Assembly (NCBI RefSeq): GCF_014873145.1
Contig: NZ_JADBEK010000001.1
Location: forward strand, 62,001-126,000
Direction: 5' to 3'
Length of the DNA: 64,000 nucleotides
Source: Nonomuraea angiospora
GTDB lineage: Bacteria; Actinomycetota; Actinomycetes; Streptosporangiales; Streptosporangiaceae
Below the pieces are notes generated by a model, which made no database searches, had not been told where the DNA came from, and saw only the letters and a program-made list of their open reading frames with translations. Made by a program: the position numbers and the translations under genes. Numbering within the stretch: the first letter of the stretch is position 1; every line of letters begins with the position of its first letter. This document shows positions 17,900-25,880 of the stretch, in pieces.

Positions 17900-18073
17900 C
17901 GGGCCACTCCGGCCAGCCGGAGCGGGCCGGAACTGTGCGACGCGCGGCAACTTCGGTCAGCTGGAGCGGGCCGGAACTGTGCGACGCGCGGCAACTTCGG
18001 CCAGCCGGAGCGGGCCGGAACTGTGCGACGCCGGGCCGCTTCGGTCGGCCGGAGGGGTCAGAATTGGGCGACG
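17900..18073. repeat. 44-bp tandem array running into the 3' end of the deoR gene
   Basis: Three full 44-bp units (period marked by GGGCCGGAACTGTGCGACG at 17924, 17968 and 18012) are followed by a diverged fourth copy. The fourth copy's counterpart, AGAATTGGGCGACG, is the stop codon and last codons (Val-Ala-Gln-Phe) of deoR. The final spacing is 43 rather than 44 bases. On the minus strand each unit therefore repeats a decayed gene end. Confidence 0.85.
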
Positions 18074-18858
18074 TGGAGGCGGACGCCGCGGGCGCTCAGG
18101 TCGTCGAGTACGTCCCGGGGCGCCGTGTCGTCCGTGACCAGGTGGTCGATCCGGTCCGGCGGCACCGTCTGGACCATCGTGTCCACGCCGATCTTGGTGT
18201 GGTCGGCCAGCACCACGACCTCCTCCGCAGCCGTCGCCAGCGCTCGGTCGACGCCCGCCACCTGCATGTTGGGCGTTGACAGGCCGCGCTCGGCCGTCAG
18301 GCCGTTGCCCGAGATGAACGCCCGGCGCACCCGCAGCCCCGCCAGCGAGTGCTCGGCGGCGCTGCCCACCAGGGCCAGGATCGTGCCGCGCAGCGTGCCG
18401 CCGGTGAGCATCACCTCCACCCGCGGCGACCCGGCCAGCACTTGGGCGACCAGCAGGGAGTTGGTCACCACGGCCAGCTCGGAGTGCCTGGTCAGGCGGC
18501 GGGCGAACTCCTGCGTGGTCGTGCCGGGCCCGATCACGATCGCGTCGCCGTCCTCGACGAGGGCGGCGGCCAGGTCGGCGATGGCGGCCTTCTCGGCGGA
18601 CTCGAGTGACACCTTGTGGGTGTATCCGGCCTCGCGCGACAGCTCGCCCGGCAGGGTGGCGCCGCCATGGTGGCGGTTGAGCAGGCCCTCCGACTCCAGC
18701 GCGCGCAGGTCGCGGCGGACGGTGACCTCGGAGGAGTGCACGGCCTGGGCGAGCTCGCGCAGCGACACCGCGCCGTTGGCGCGCACCAGCTCCAGGATGC
18801 GCTGCCGGCGCTCAGCGGCGAACACGGGTCTGCGTCCGTCGCTCTGCGTGTCGCTCAC
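18058..18858 (-). CDS. DeoR/GlpR-family transcriptional regulator of the adjacent sugar operon
   Basis: The 266-residue protein has an N-terminal DeoR winged helix (RRQRILELVRANGAVSLREL, SSEVTVRRDLRALESEGLL, HHGGA) and a C-terminal sugar-phosphate sensor (IGPGTTTQEFARRL, VVTNSLLVAQVL, DHTKIG). It is divergent from the GH2/ABC operon, which it most likely represses until a sugar phosphate appears. GTG 18858 is chosen because TATGAT lies 6 bases ahead, fitting a leaderless mRNA, and this -10 overlaps a GATC box. The last codons form part of a downstream tandem array. Confidence 0.92.
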   Translation of the reverse strand: MSDTQSDGRRPVFAAERRQRILELVRANGAVSLRELAQAVHSSEVTVRRDLRALESEGLLNRHHGGATLPGELSREAGYTHKVSLESAEKAAIADLAAALVEDGDAIVIGPGTTTQEFARRLTRHSELAVVTNSLLVAQVLAGSPRVEVMLTGGTLRGTILALVGSAAEHSLAGLRVRRAFISGNGLTAERGLSTPNMQVAGVDRALATAAEEVVVLADHTKIGVDTMVQTVPPDRIDHLVTDDTAPRDVLDDLSARGVRLHVAQF

Positions 18859-18862
18859 GTCC

Positions 18863-18998
18863 CGATCATAGTGGACAGGCCAAGATGAGTTCACCTCTGA
18901 TCGTATGAGAACGAATTTGATCGGAAATCTTGACCGGCTCGGCCCGTCGGTGCTTACTTGAGAGCGTGTCAGGGTCAAAAGCTGTCCGAACCTGATCG
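18863..18998. promoter_or_regulatory. Divergent control region with four GATC-centred boxes
   Basis: TGATCG or its complement occurs at 18863-18868, 18898-18903, 18918-18923 and 18993-18998. The middle two form an inverted pair (TCTGATCGTATG at 18896-18907 and TTTGATCGGAAA at 18916-18927). The first overlaps the deoR -10 TATGAT (18865-18870, minus strand). A TTGACC at 18930-18935 could be a -35 for the rightward operon, but its -10 is poor. These are candidate DeoR sites. Confidence 0.5.
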
Positions 18999-19020
18999 GC
19001 GTGTTTCGAAAGGACCCCCC

Positions 19021-21552
19021 GTGCGCAAGCGCCTCGCGTTCCCGCTGGCCGTACTGATGTCACTGTTATGGCAGCCGTCGCTCCCCGCCACCGCCGCGGC
19101 TCCCGACCAGGCCGCCGCCGCCCCGAACGGGCTGCGCGGTGACTACTACCTCGCCTCCGGGGCGGGGAAGTTCGACTTCGCCGAGCTGAAGGCCAGCGTC
19201 GTCGACCCCAACCTGGAGCTGACAGACCTGAATCCGACGTTCAGGCTGCTGACCGGCAGGGAGGATGACGTCTCCGTACGGTGGACGGGGCAGATCCAGC
19301 CCAAGTACTCCGAGACGTACACCTTCTCCATCATCGGCGACAACGGCTTCCGGCTCTGGGTGGACGGCAAGCCGATCATCGACCACTGGGTGGACGACTG
19401 GGACCGGGAGCAGACCGGCACCCCGATCGCCCTGGAGGCGGGCAAGAAGTACGACGTCAAGGTCGAGTACTTCGAGCACTTCGGCGGCGCGAACCTGCGG
19501 CTGCGCTGGCAGAGCCCGAGCCAGCCGAAGCAGATCGTGCCGGCGGAGGCGTTCACGCTGCCCGAGGGGTTCGCGCCGCCCGGGCCGTCCGACGCCAGGG
19601 TGAACGCGGCCGGTGACGTCGCGGCGCTGACGTTCGCCAAGCCTCTGGGAGCGCTGCCGGCGGACGTCCTCAGCAAGCTGGACGTCACGGTCGCAGGCAC
19701 CAAGTGGCCCACAAGCTCAGCAACCCTGAAAAATCCGCAAACGGTGGAGCTGAAGCTCAAATATCCGATCCCGTCCAAGGCCGGCAGCAGCGTCCGCGCC
19801 GCCTACGACGGCGCCGGCGGCCTCACCTACGCCGACGGCAGCGCGGTCGAAGCCTTCCCGTACGCCTACGTCACCAACGGCTCCGCCTACATCCTGCGGA
19901 CGAAGTGGTCCGACGACGTCAACCCGGCCGCCCCGCTGCCCGAGTACCCCCGGCCCCAGCTCGTCCGGGACCGCTGGCGCAGCCTCAACGGCAAGTGGCA
20001 GTTCGCCCCCGCCAAGGCGGACGAGGCCGCGCCCGTCGGCCGCGACCTGCCCGAGCGCATCGTCGTGCCGTACCCGGTGGAGTCGCAGCTGTCCGGCATC
20101 GGCCGCCACGAGGAGCGCATGTGGTACCGCAGGACGTTCGACGTGCCCCGCTCGTGGCGCGGCGAGCGGCTGCTGCTGCACCTCGACGCGGTGGACTGGC
20201 AGTCCACGGTGTACGTGAACGGCAAGCAGGTCACCACCCACAAGGGCGGCTACGGCCGGATCACCGCGGACGTGACCGACGCGCTCAGGCACAGCGGCCC
20301 GCAGGAGCTGATCGTCGGCGTGTACGACCCGACCGACGCCGGCACCCAGGCCATCGGCAAGCAGCGGCTCGACCCGAGCGGCATCTGGTACACCGCGAAC
20401 TCCGGCATCTGGCAGACCGTCTGGATCGAGCCGGTCGCCAAGCAGCGCATCGACCGCGTCGACACCGTGCCCGACCTGCGCGGCCAGGCGCTCTACGTGA
20501 CCGTCCAGGGAACCGGCGGCAAGGCGACGGTCATCGCCAGGGACGGCCGCCGCGTCGTGGGCAAGGTGACCGGCCAGGTGGGCAGCGAGCTCAGACTCCC
20601 GGTGCCCAACCCCAAGCTCTGGACCCCCGACAACCCGCACCTGTACGACCTGGAGGTCAAACTCAAGGACGACAAGGTCGAGTCCTACTTCGGGATGCGC
20701 TCCATCGCGGTCTCCGGCAACCGCATCCTGCTGAACGGACAGCCCGTCTTCCAGCTCGGCCCGCTCGACCAGGGCTTCTGGCCGGACGGCATCTACACCC
20801 CGCCGACCGACGAGGCGCTGCGGTACGACCTGGAGCAGACCAAGGCACTCGGCTTCAACGCCGTCCGCAAGCACGTCAAGGTCGAGTCCGACCGCTGGTA
20901 CTACCACGCCGACAAGCTCGGCCTGCTGGTCTGGCAGGACATGCCGGCGGCGTTCCGTACAAATGACAGACCCCAGTACGAGGCCGAACTGCGCGAGCTC
21001 GTCGACCAGCACCGCAGCAGCCCGTCGATCATCATGTGGGTGCCGTTCAACGAGGGCTGGGGCCAGTACGACCAGGCGCGCATCGCCGATCTGGTCAAGA
21101 GCTGGGACCCCTCGCGCCTGGTGAACAACATGAGCGGGATCAACTGCTGCGGCGCGGTCGACGGCGGCAACGGCGACGTCAAGGACTTCCACATCTACCC
21201 GGGCCCCGGCAACCCCGGCAAGCCGTCGGGGACGCGGGCGAACGTCCTCGGCGAGTACGGCGGGCTCGGCCTGCCGCTGATCGGCCACACCTGGTCGGGC
21301 GGCGGCTGGGGCTACGCGGTCGAACCCGACCCGGAGGCCCTCACCACGCGGTACGTCGGGATGGTGAAGGAGCTGGAGCGACTGCACGCCTGCGAGCAGC
21401 TCAGCGCCGCGATCTACACCCAGACCACCGACGTGGAGACCGAGCTGAACGGTCTGATGACGTACGACCGGGCGGTCACGAAGCCGGACGCGAAGCGCGT
21501 ACACGATGCGAACACGGCCCTGACGAGCGCCATCAACCCGACCTGCACCTGA
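19021..21552 (+). CDS. Secreted glycoside hydrolase family 2 protein with N-terminal PA14 domain
   Basis: The 843-residue enzyme has a signal peptide (residues 1-27), a PA14 carbohydrate-binding domain (about 38-175, with YTFSIIGDNGFRLWVDGK), and the GH2 series: sugar-binding jelly roll (WRSLNGKWQFAP, MWYRRTFDVP), Ig-like domain and TIM barrel. The likely acid/base is Glu678 in PFNEGWG, and Glu745 in GEYGG may be the nucleophile. It should release sugars such as beta-galactosides outside the cell for the importer encoded next to it. The start GTG 19021 follows AAAGGA. The stop codon begins a short tandem array. Confidence 0.88.
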   Translation: MRKRLAFPLAVLMSLLWQPSLPATAAAPDQAAAAPNGLRGDYYLASGAGKFDFAELKASVVDPNLELTDLNPTFRLLTGREDDVSVRWTGQIQPKYSETYTFSIIGDNGFRLWVDGKPIIDHWVDDWDREQTGTPIALEAGKKYDVKVEYFEHFGGANLRLRWQSPSQPKQIVPAEAFTLPEGFAPPGPSDARVNAAGDVAALTFAKPLGALPADVLSKLDVTVAGTKWPTSSATLKNPQTVELKLKYPIPSKAGSSVRAAYDGAGGLTYADGSAVEAFPYAYVTNGSAYILRTKWSDDVNPAAPLPEYPRPQLVRDRWRSLNGKWQFAPAKADEAAPVGRDLPERIVVPYPVESQLSGIGRHEERMWYRRTFDVPRSWRGERLLLHLDAVDWQSTVYVNGKQVTTHKGGYGRITADVTDALRHSGPQELIVGVYDPTDAGTQAIGKQRLDPSGIWYTANSGIWQTVWIEPVAKQRIDRVDTVPDLRGQALYVTVQGTGGKATVIARDGRRVVGKVTGQVGSELRLPVPNPKLWTPDNPHLYDLEVKLKDDKVESYFGMRSIAVSGNRILLNGQPVFQLGPLDQGFWPDGIYTPPTDEALRYDLEQTKALGFNAVRKHVKVESDRWYYHADKLGLLVWQDMPAAFRTNDRPQYEAELRELVDQHRSSPSIIMWVPFNEGWGQYDQARIADLVKSWDPSRLVNNMSGINCCGAVDGGNGDVKDFHIYPGPGNPGKPSGTRANVLGEYGGLGLPLIGHTWSGGGWGYAVEPDPEALTTRYVGMVKELERLHACEQLSAAIYTQTTDVETELNGLMTYDRAVTKPDAKRVHDANTALTSAINPTCT

Positions 21553-21683
21553 AACACCGCACCTGGACCAGGTCACCCGTTACACGCCGCACCTGAAACG
21601 CCGCACTTGAAACACCGTGCGCGGAAGGCCGTGCGTGAAGGCCGTGCGTGGAAGGCCGTCGTGGGACACCGCGGCTGGGAGCC
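21545..21683 (+). repeat. 13-14-bp degenerate tandem array starting at the GH2 stop codon
   Basis: Units such as GCACCTGAAACACC, GCACCTGAAACGCC, GCACTTGAAACACC, GTGCGCGGAAGGCC and GTGCGTGGAAGGCC follow each other for about ten copies, with one longer interruption near 21560-21588. The first unit contains the TGA stop of the GH2 gene. The array lies between the GH2 and binding-protein genes of one operon. Confidence 0.75.
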
Positions 21684-21819
21684 ACGTGCGTAGATCCTGC
21701 TCGAACCGCGTGCGCCCAGCCCCGCCTCAACCGGGGGCGTGAACAGGGCGCTCGCGGGTGAACGCCGGTCGCCCGGGCCCCTGTGGCCCGGGCGCCGGGA
21801 CTGATAGGAAAGGAACGCC

Positions 21820-22887
21820 ATGACCCCCCATATCCGGACAGCCGCATTAACCCTGGCCGTCCTCCTCACCGCGACCGCGTGCGCCAAGGCGGAGGCGCCG
21901 CAGAGCGCGCCCGCCGCCGCGAGTACGGCGGGGCAGCAGGTCGTGCAGTCGCCCTCCGGCTCGGCCGGGCCGACGTGCACGCTGGATCAGTTCGGCGGGA
22001 CGAAGTTCGACCTGAAGACGGCCACGGTCGGGTTCTCCCAGTCGGAGAAGGAGGCCAACCCCTTCCGCATCGCCGAGACCAAGTCGATCAAGGACGAGGC
22101 CGCCAAACTCGGCATCACGAACCTCAAGGTCACCAACGCCCAGTCGCAGTTCTCCAAGCAGATCACCGACGTGCAGCAGCTCATCGCCCAGGGCGTGCGG
22201 CTCCTGGTCATCGCGCCCCTGAACTCCGACGGCTGGGAGCCGGTCCTCCAGCAGGCCGCGGCCAAGAAGATCCCGATCATCACGGTGGACCGGAAGATCA
22301 ACGCCAAGGCGTGCAGCGACTACCTGACGTTTATCGGCTCGGACTTCTACGAGCAGGGCAAGCGCGCCGCCGACCGCATGATCGAGGCGCTGAACGGCAA
22401 GGGCAAGGTCGCCATCCTCCTCGGCGCCCCCGGCAACAACGTCACCACCGAGCGTACGAACGGTTTCAAGGACCGCGTCAAGGAGAAGGCGCCCGGGATC
22501 ACGATCTCGTTCGAGCAGACCGGCGAGTTCGCCCGTGAGAAGGGGCAGCAGGTCACCGAGCAGCTCATCCAGTCCAACCCCGACATCAACGGCATCTACG
22601 CCGAGAACGACGAGATGGCCCTGGGCGCCGTCACCGCGCTGAAGGGCGCGGGCAAGGAGCCCGGCAACATCAAGATCGTGTCGGTGGACGGCACCCGCAG
22701 CGCCGTCCAGGGCATCGCCGACGGCTGGCTGCACGCGGTCATCGAGTCGAACCCCCGCTTCGGGCCGCTCGCCTTCGAGACCGCCCAGAAGTTCCTCGAC
22801 GGGCAGCCCATCCCGGACAAGGTGGTCATCTCCGACCGGGACTACGACACGGGCAACGCCAAGGACTCCCTCGGTGAGGCGTACTGA
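21820..22887 (+). CDS. Galactofuranose/ribose-type ABC transporter substrate-binding lipoprotein (YtfQ-like)
   Basis: The 355-residue lipoprotein has a signal peptide with lipid-attachment Cys21 (LLTATAC) and an Ala/Ser-rich tether. It then has the periplasmic-binding fold of the xylose/galactofuranose class: VGFSQSEKEANPFR, KQITDVQQLIAQGVRLLVIAPLNSDGW in two halves, ITVDRKIN and GIYAENDEMALGA. It should capture a monosaccharide outside the membrane and deliver it to the permeases. ATG 21820 has GGAAAGGAA upstream. Its end overlaps the ATPase start by 14 bases. The YtfQ-like motifs suggest galactofuranose or a similar sugar; this is inferred. Confidence 0.88.
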   Translation: MTPHIRTAALTLAVLLTATACAKAEAPQSAPAAASTAGQQVVQSPSGSAGPTCTLDQFGGTKFDLKTATVGFSQSEKEANPFRIAETKSIKDEAAKLGITNLKVTNAQSQFSKQITDVQQLIAQGVRLLVIAPLNSDGWEPVLQQAAAKKIPIITVDRKINAKACSDYLTFIGSDFYEQGKRAADRMIEALNGKGKVAILLGAPGNNVTTERTNGFKDRVKEKAPGITISFEQTGEFAREKGQQVTEQLIQSNPDINGIYAENDEMALGAVTALKGAGKEPGNIKIVSVDGTRSAVQGIADGWLHAVIESNPRFGPLAFETAQKFLDGQPIPDKVVISDRDYDTGNAKDSLGEAY

Positions 22888-24928
22888 CTTGGAACCGGTT
22901 CTCGAGGCCCGGGGGGTCAGCAAGCGCTTCCCCGGCGTACTCGCTCTCGACGGCGTGTCCCTCGCCCTCCGCCCGGGCGAGGTGCACGCCCTCGTCGGCG
23001 AGAACGGCGCGGGCAAGTCCACGCTGATCAAGGTCTTCACCGGCGTGTACCGTCCGGACGGCGGTGAGCTGCGCTACCAGGGCGCTCCCGCCGTCTTCGG
23101 CACCCCCATGGAAGCGCAGCGCGCCGGGATCTCCACCATCTACCAGGAGGTCAACCTCGTCCCGATGATGAGCGTGGCCCGCAACCTGCTCCTCGGCCGC
23201 GAGCCGCGCGGCCGCTTCGGGGTGATCGACGCGACCGCGATGCACGGGGAGGCGCAACGCGTTCTCGCCGGGTACGGGGTCGCGACCGACGTCCGCCGGC
23301 CGCTGCGCACCCTCGGCGTCGGGGCCCAGCAGATGGTCGCCCTGGCCAGGGCGGTTTCGGTGGACGCGCGGGTGGTCATCATGGACGAGCCCACGTCCTC
23401 GCTGGAGCCGCGGGAGGTGGAGACGCTGTTCGGGGTGATCCGGCGGTTGCGGGACGCGGGGATCGCCGTCATGTACGTCAGCCACCGGCTGGACGAGCTG
23501 TACCGGGTGTGCGACCAGGTGACGGTGCTGCGGGACGGCCGGGTCGCCCACTCGGGGGCGCTCGCGGAGGTGGAGCGGCTGCGGCTCATCTCGCTCATGC
23601 TGGGACGTGACCTGAACGAGGTCCGTACGGGCGGCCTCACCCGCTTCTCCCGCACCCGCCACCGCACCACCGGCCTCGCACCGTCCCCGCCGGGGCCGGC
23701 GGCGTCGGTGGGGCTCGCTGCGCTGGAGGAGTCGGCGGCCGTGGAGGGGGCTGCGGCTTCGGTGGGGTCCGATGCGCTGGAGGGATCGGTGGCTGCCGAC
23801 GAGGGGCCTGCGGTGTTGGGTCGGTCTGCGCCGCCGCTGGGGCTTACGGCGCCGGAAGGGCCCGCGGTCTCGGCCGGCTCTGCGGAGCCGTCGGCGGACC
23901 CGGCGGCGTCGCCGAGGCGTGCTGCGCCGTCGAAGATCACGGCGCCGGAGCGGCCTGTCGTATCGGGAGGACCTGCGGCGTCGTCGGAGGGATCTGCGAA
24001 GCCGGCTAATCCTGCGATGCCGCCAGGGCACGCGGTGCCGGCGGGGCTTGAGGGCGTGCCCGGTGCCGGTGCTTCGGTGACCGGCGGCGCCTCGGCCGGC
24101 CCGCCGCTCGGGTCCGACGGGCCGGGCGTGGTCGAGATGAGCGCTGGGGTGGGAGCCCCGGTGGTCGAGGCGCGAGGGCTCACCCGCCGTCACGTTCTCG
24201 ACGGCGTGAACGTGGCCATCGCGCCCGGTGAGGTCGTCGGGCTGGGCGGACTGCTGGGCGCGGGGCGGACCGAGACCGCGAAGGCCATCGTCGGCGCGCT
24301 CCCGCTCGACGGCGGCCAGGTGCTGGTGGCGGGCCGGCCGCTCAGGAAGGGGACCAAGGCGGCGATCAGGGCGGGGGTGAGCCTGCTGCCCGAGGACCGC
24401 AAGGCCGAGGGCATCATCCCGACCCTCTCGGTACGGGAGAACATCGCGCTGGCCGCCCTCCCCACTCTGGGTACGGCAGGCGTGGTGTCCGATGCGAAGA
24501 TCGACCGGGTGGTCGAGATCTTCATGCGGAGGCTGAGGATCAAGGCCGCGTCGCCGCATCAGCTGGTGTCGGAGCTGTCCGGTGGCAACCAGCAGAAGGT
24601 GCTGCTCGCCCGCTGGCTGGCCGTGCGTCCCAAGGTGCTGCTGCTCGACGAGCCCACCCGGGGCATCGACGTCGGGGCGAAGGCCGAGGTGCAGGCGCTG
24701 ATCGACGAGCTGGCCGAGGAGGGGCTGGGCGTGCTGCTGATCTCCTCCGATCTGGAGGAGCTGGTCGAGGGCGCCGACAGGATCCTGGTGCTGCGCGAGG
24801 GCGCGGTCGTCGGGGAGCTGTCGGGCGACGAGGTCACCGAGGAGAGGATCATGGCGACGATCGCGGAGCACACGGCCGCGAATGAGGTGGCCGCGGGGCA
24901 GGCGGGCGAGGAGCGGGGCGATGGCTGA
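22874..24928 (+). CDS. Sugar ABC transporter ATP-binding protein with an expanded inter-domain linker
   Basis: The 684-residue fused ATPase is about 180 residues longer than the family norm. Domain 1 carries GENGAGKST near 42-50 and VVIMDEPTSSL. Domain 2 begins near VVEARGLTRRHVLDGV and has GAGRTE, LSGGNQQKVLLARWL and VLLLDEPTRG. Between them, residues 255-430 are Ala/Ser/Pro/Gly-rich with no recognisable domain. It powers the two permeases that follow. GTG 22874 overlaps the binding-protein gene; TTG 22889 is an alternative. The active-site motifs are intact, so the expansion need not inactivate it. Confidence 0.9.
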   Translation: MRRTDLEPVLEARGVSKRFPGVLALDGVSLALRPGEVHALVGENGAGKSTLIKVFTGVYRPDGGELRYQGAPAVFGTPMEAQRAGISTIYQEVNLVPMMSVARNLLLGREPRGRFGVIDATAMHGEAQRVLAGYGVATDVRRPLRTLGVGAQQMVALARAVSVDARVVIMDEPTSSLEPREVETLFGVIRRLRDAGIAVMYVSHRLDELYRVCDQVTVLRDGRVAHSGALAEVERLRLISLMLGRDLNEVRTGGLTRFSRTRHRTTGLAPSPPGPAASVGLAALEESAAVEGAAASVGSDALEGSVAADEGPAVLGRSAPPLGLTAPEGPAVSAGSAEPSADPAASPRRAAPSKITAPERPVVSGGPAASSEGSAKPANPAMPPGHAVPAGLEGVPGAGASVTGGASAGPPLGSDGPGVVEMSAGVGAPVVEARGLTRRHVLDGVNVAIAPGEVVGLGGLLGAGRTETAKAIVGALPLDGGQVLVAGRPLRKGTKAAIRAGVSLLPEDRKAEGIIPTLSVRENIALAALPTLGTAGVVSDAKIDRVVEIFMRRLRIKAASPHQLVSELSGGNQQKVLLARWLAVRPKVLLLDEPTRGIDVGAKAEVQALIDELAEEGLGVLLISSDLEELVEGADRILVLREGAVVGELSGDEVTEERIMATIAEHTAANEVAAGQAGEERGDG
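23640..24160 (+). repeat. In-frame low-complexity expansion inside the ABC ATPase linker
   Basis: About 520 bases encode repeats of the type E-G-x-A-V-S-A-G and S-A-E-P-S-A-D-P. GCG/TCG-rich text recurs at about 30-bp intervals (GCGCTGGAGGAGTCGG, GCGCTGGAGGGATCGG). T-ending codons such as GCT, CCT and TCT are more frequent than in the flanking domains. The orphan paralogue at 14747-16273 has only about 20 residues at this point. Confidence 0.7.
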
Positions 24929-25880
24929 GCTCACCGTGCAGGGGCGCGTCGCGGTGCTCAAACCGCGCGTGTTCGCCTGGGTCCAGGACTACGGCGTGTA
25001 CGCGGCGGTGCTGGCGCTGCTGCTGTTCAACGTGCTGTTCACCCCGCACTTCCTGGACGCGGCGAACTTCCGCACCCAGCTCGTCCAGGTCACCCCCATC
25101 GTGATCGTATCCCTCGGGATGGCGCTGGTGATCGGCACCCAGGGCATCGACCTGTCGGTCGGCTCGGTGATGGCGCTCGCGGCCGCGCTGGTCGTGCTCT
25201 ATCTCGGGTACGGCTGGCTGCCCGCGCTGATCGTGGCCGTGGCCGGAGGCGCCGTGGTCGGGGCGGCGGGTGGGGCGCTGGTGGCGTACGTCGGAGTGCA
25301 GCCGATCGTGGCCACCCTGGCGCTGCTGGTCGGTGTACGCGGCCTGGCGAACGTCCTGGTGCCGCAGCTCGTCGAGTTCCGCAACCCGGACCTGATCGCG
25401 CTCGGCAGCAGCTCGGTCGCCGGGATCCCGGTCATCGTGCTCATCGCGGCGGCGCTGACGGTGGTCGTGCTGTTCGTGGTGCGGCGGACCACGTTCGGGC
25501 GGCAGGTGGTGGCGATCGGCGGCAACCGGTCGGCCAGCGAGCTGTCCGGGCTGCCGGTCAAACGCGTGCTCCTGACCGTCTACGTGATCTCGGGGCTGCT
25601 GGCGGCGCTGGCCGGGGTGCTGGCCACGGCCCGGCTGCAGGCCAGCGACCCCACCTCGCTCGGGCTCTTCATCGAGCTGTCGGCGATCACGGCGGTCGTG
25701 GTCGGCGGCACCCCGCTGACCGGCGGCCGCATCAGGGTGCTGAGCACGGTCATGGGCGCGCTGCTCATGCAACTGCTGTCGGCCACGCTGATCAAGCACA
25801 ACCTGCCGCAGTCGTGGACCCAGATGGTCCAGGCGGTCATCATCCTGGCCGCCGTCTACGCCACCCGGGAGCGCCGATGA
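24921..25880 (+). CDS. ABC sugar transporter permease (YtfT/RbsC type), first of two
   Basis: The 319-residue polytopic protein of the BPD_transp_2 family has many hydrophobic helices and the hallmark GTQGIDLSVGSVMAL, plus FGRQVVAIGGNRSASELSG for contact with the ATPase. ATG 24921 overlaps the end of the ATPase gene and its own end overlaps the next permease (ATGA), so all are translationally coupled. With the second permease it should form the heterodimeric membrane channel for the sugar bound by the lipoprotein at 21820. Confidence 0.92.
   Translation: MAELTVQGRVAVLKPRVFAWVQDYGVYAAVLALLLFNVLFTPHFLDAANFRTQLVQVTPIVIVSLGMALVIGTQGIDLSVGSVMALAAALVVLYLGYGWLPALIVAVAGGAVVGAAGGALVAYVGVQPIVATLALLVGVRGLANVLVPQLVEFRNPDLIALGSSSVAGIPVIVLIAAALTVVVLFVVRRTTFGRQVVAIGGNRSASELSGLPVKRVLLTVYVISGLLAALAGVLATARLQASDPTSLGLFIELSAITAVVVGGTPLTGGRIRVLSTVMGALLMQLLSATLIKHNLPQSWTQMVQAVIILAAVYATRERR

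Noticed and set aside
14388..18073. Possible CRISPR arrays at 14388-14690 and 17900-18073
   Set aside because: Repeats are head-to-tail without unique spacers, units are diverged, and no cas gene is present.
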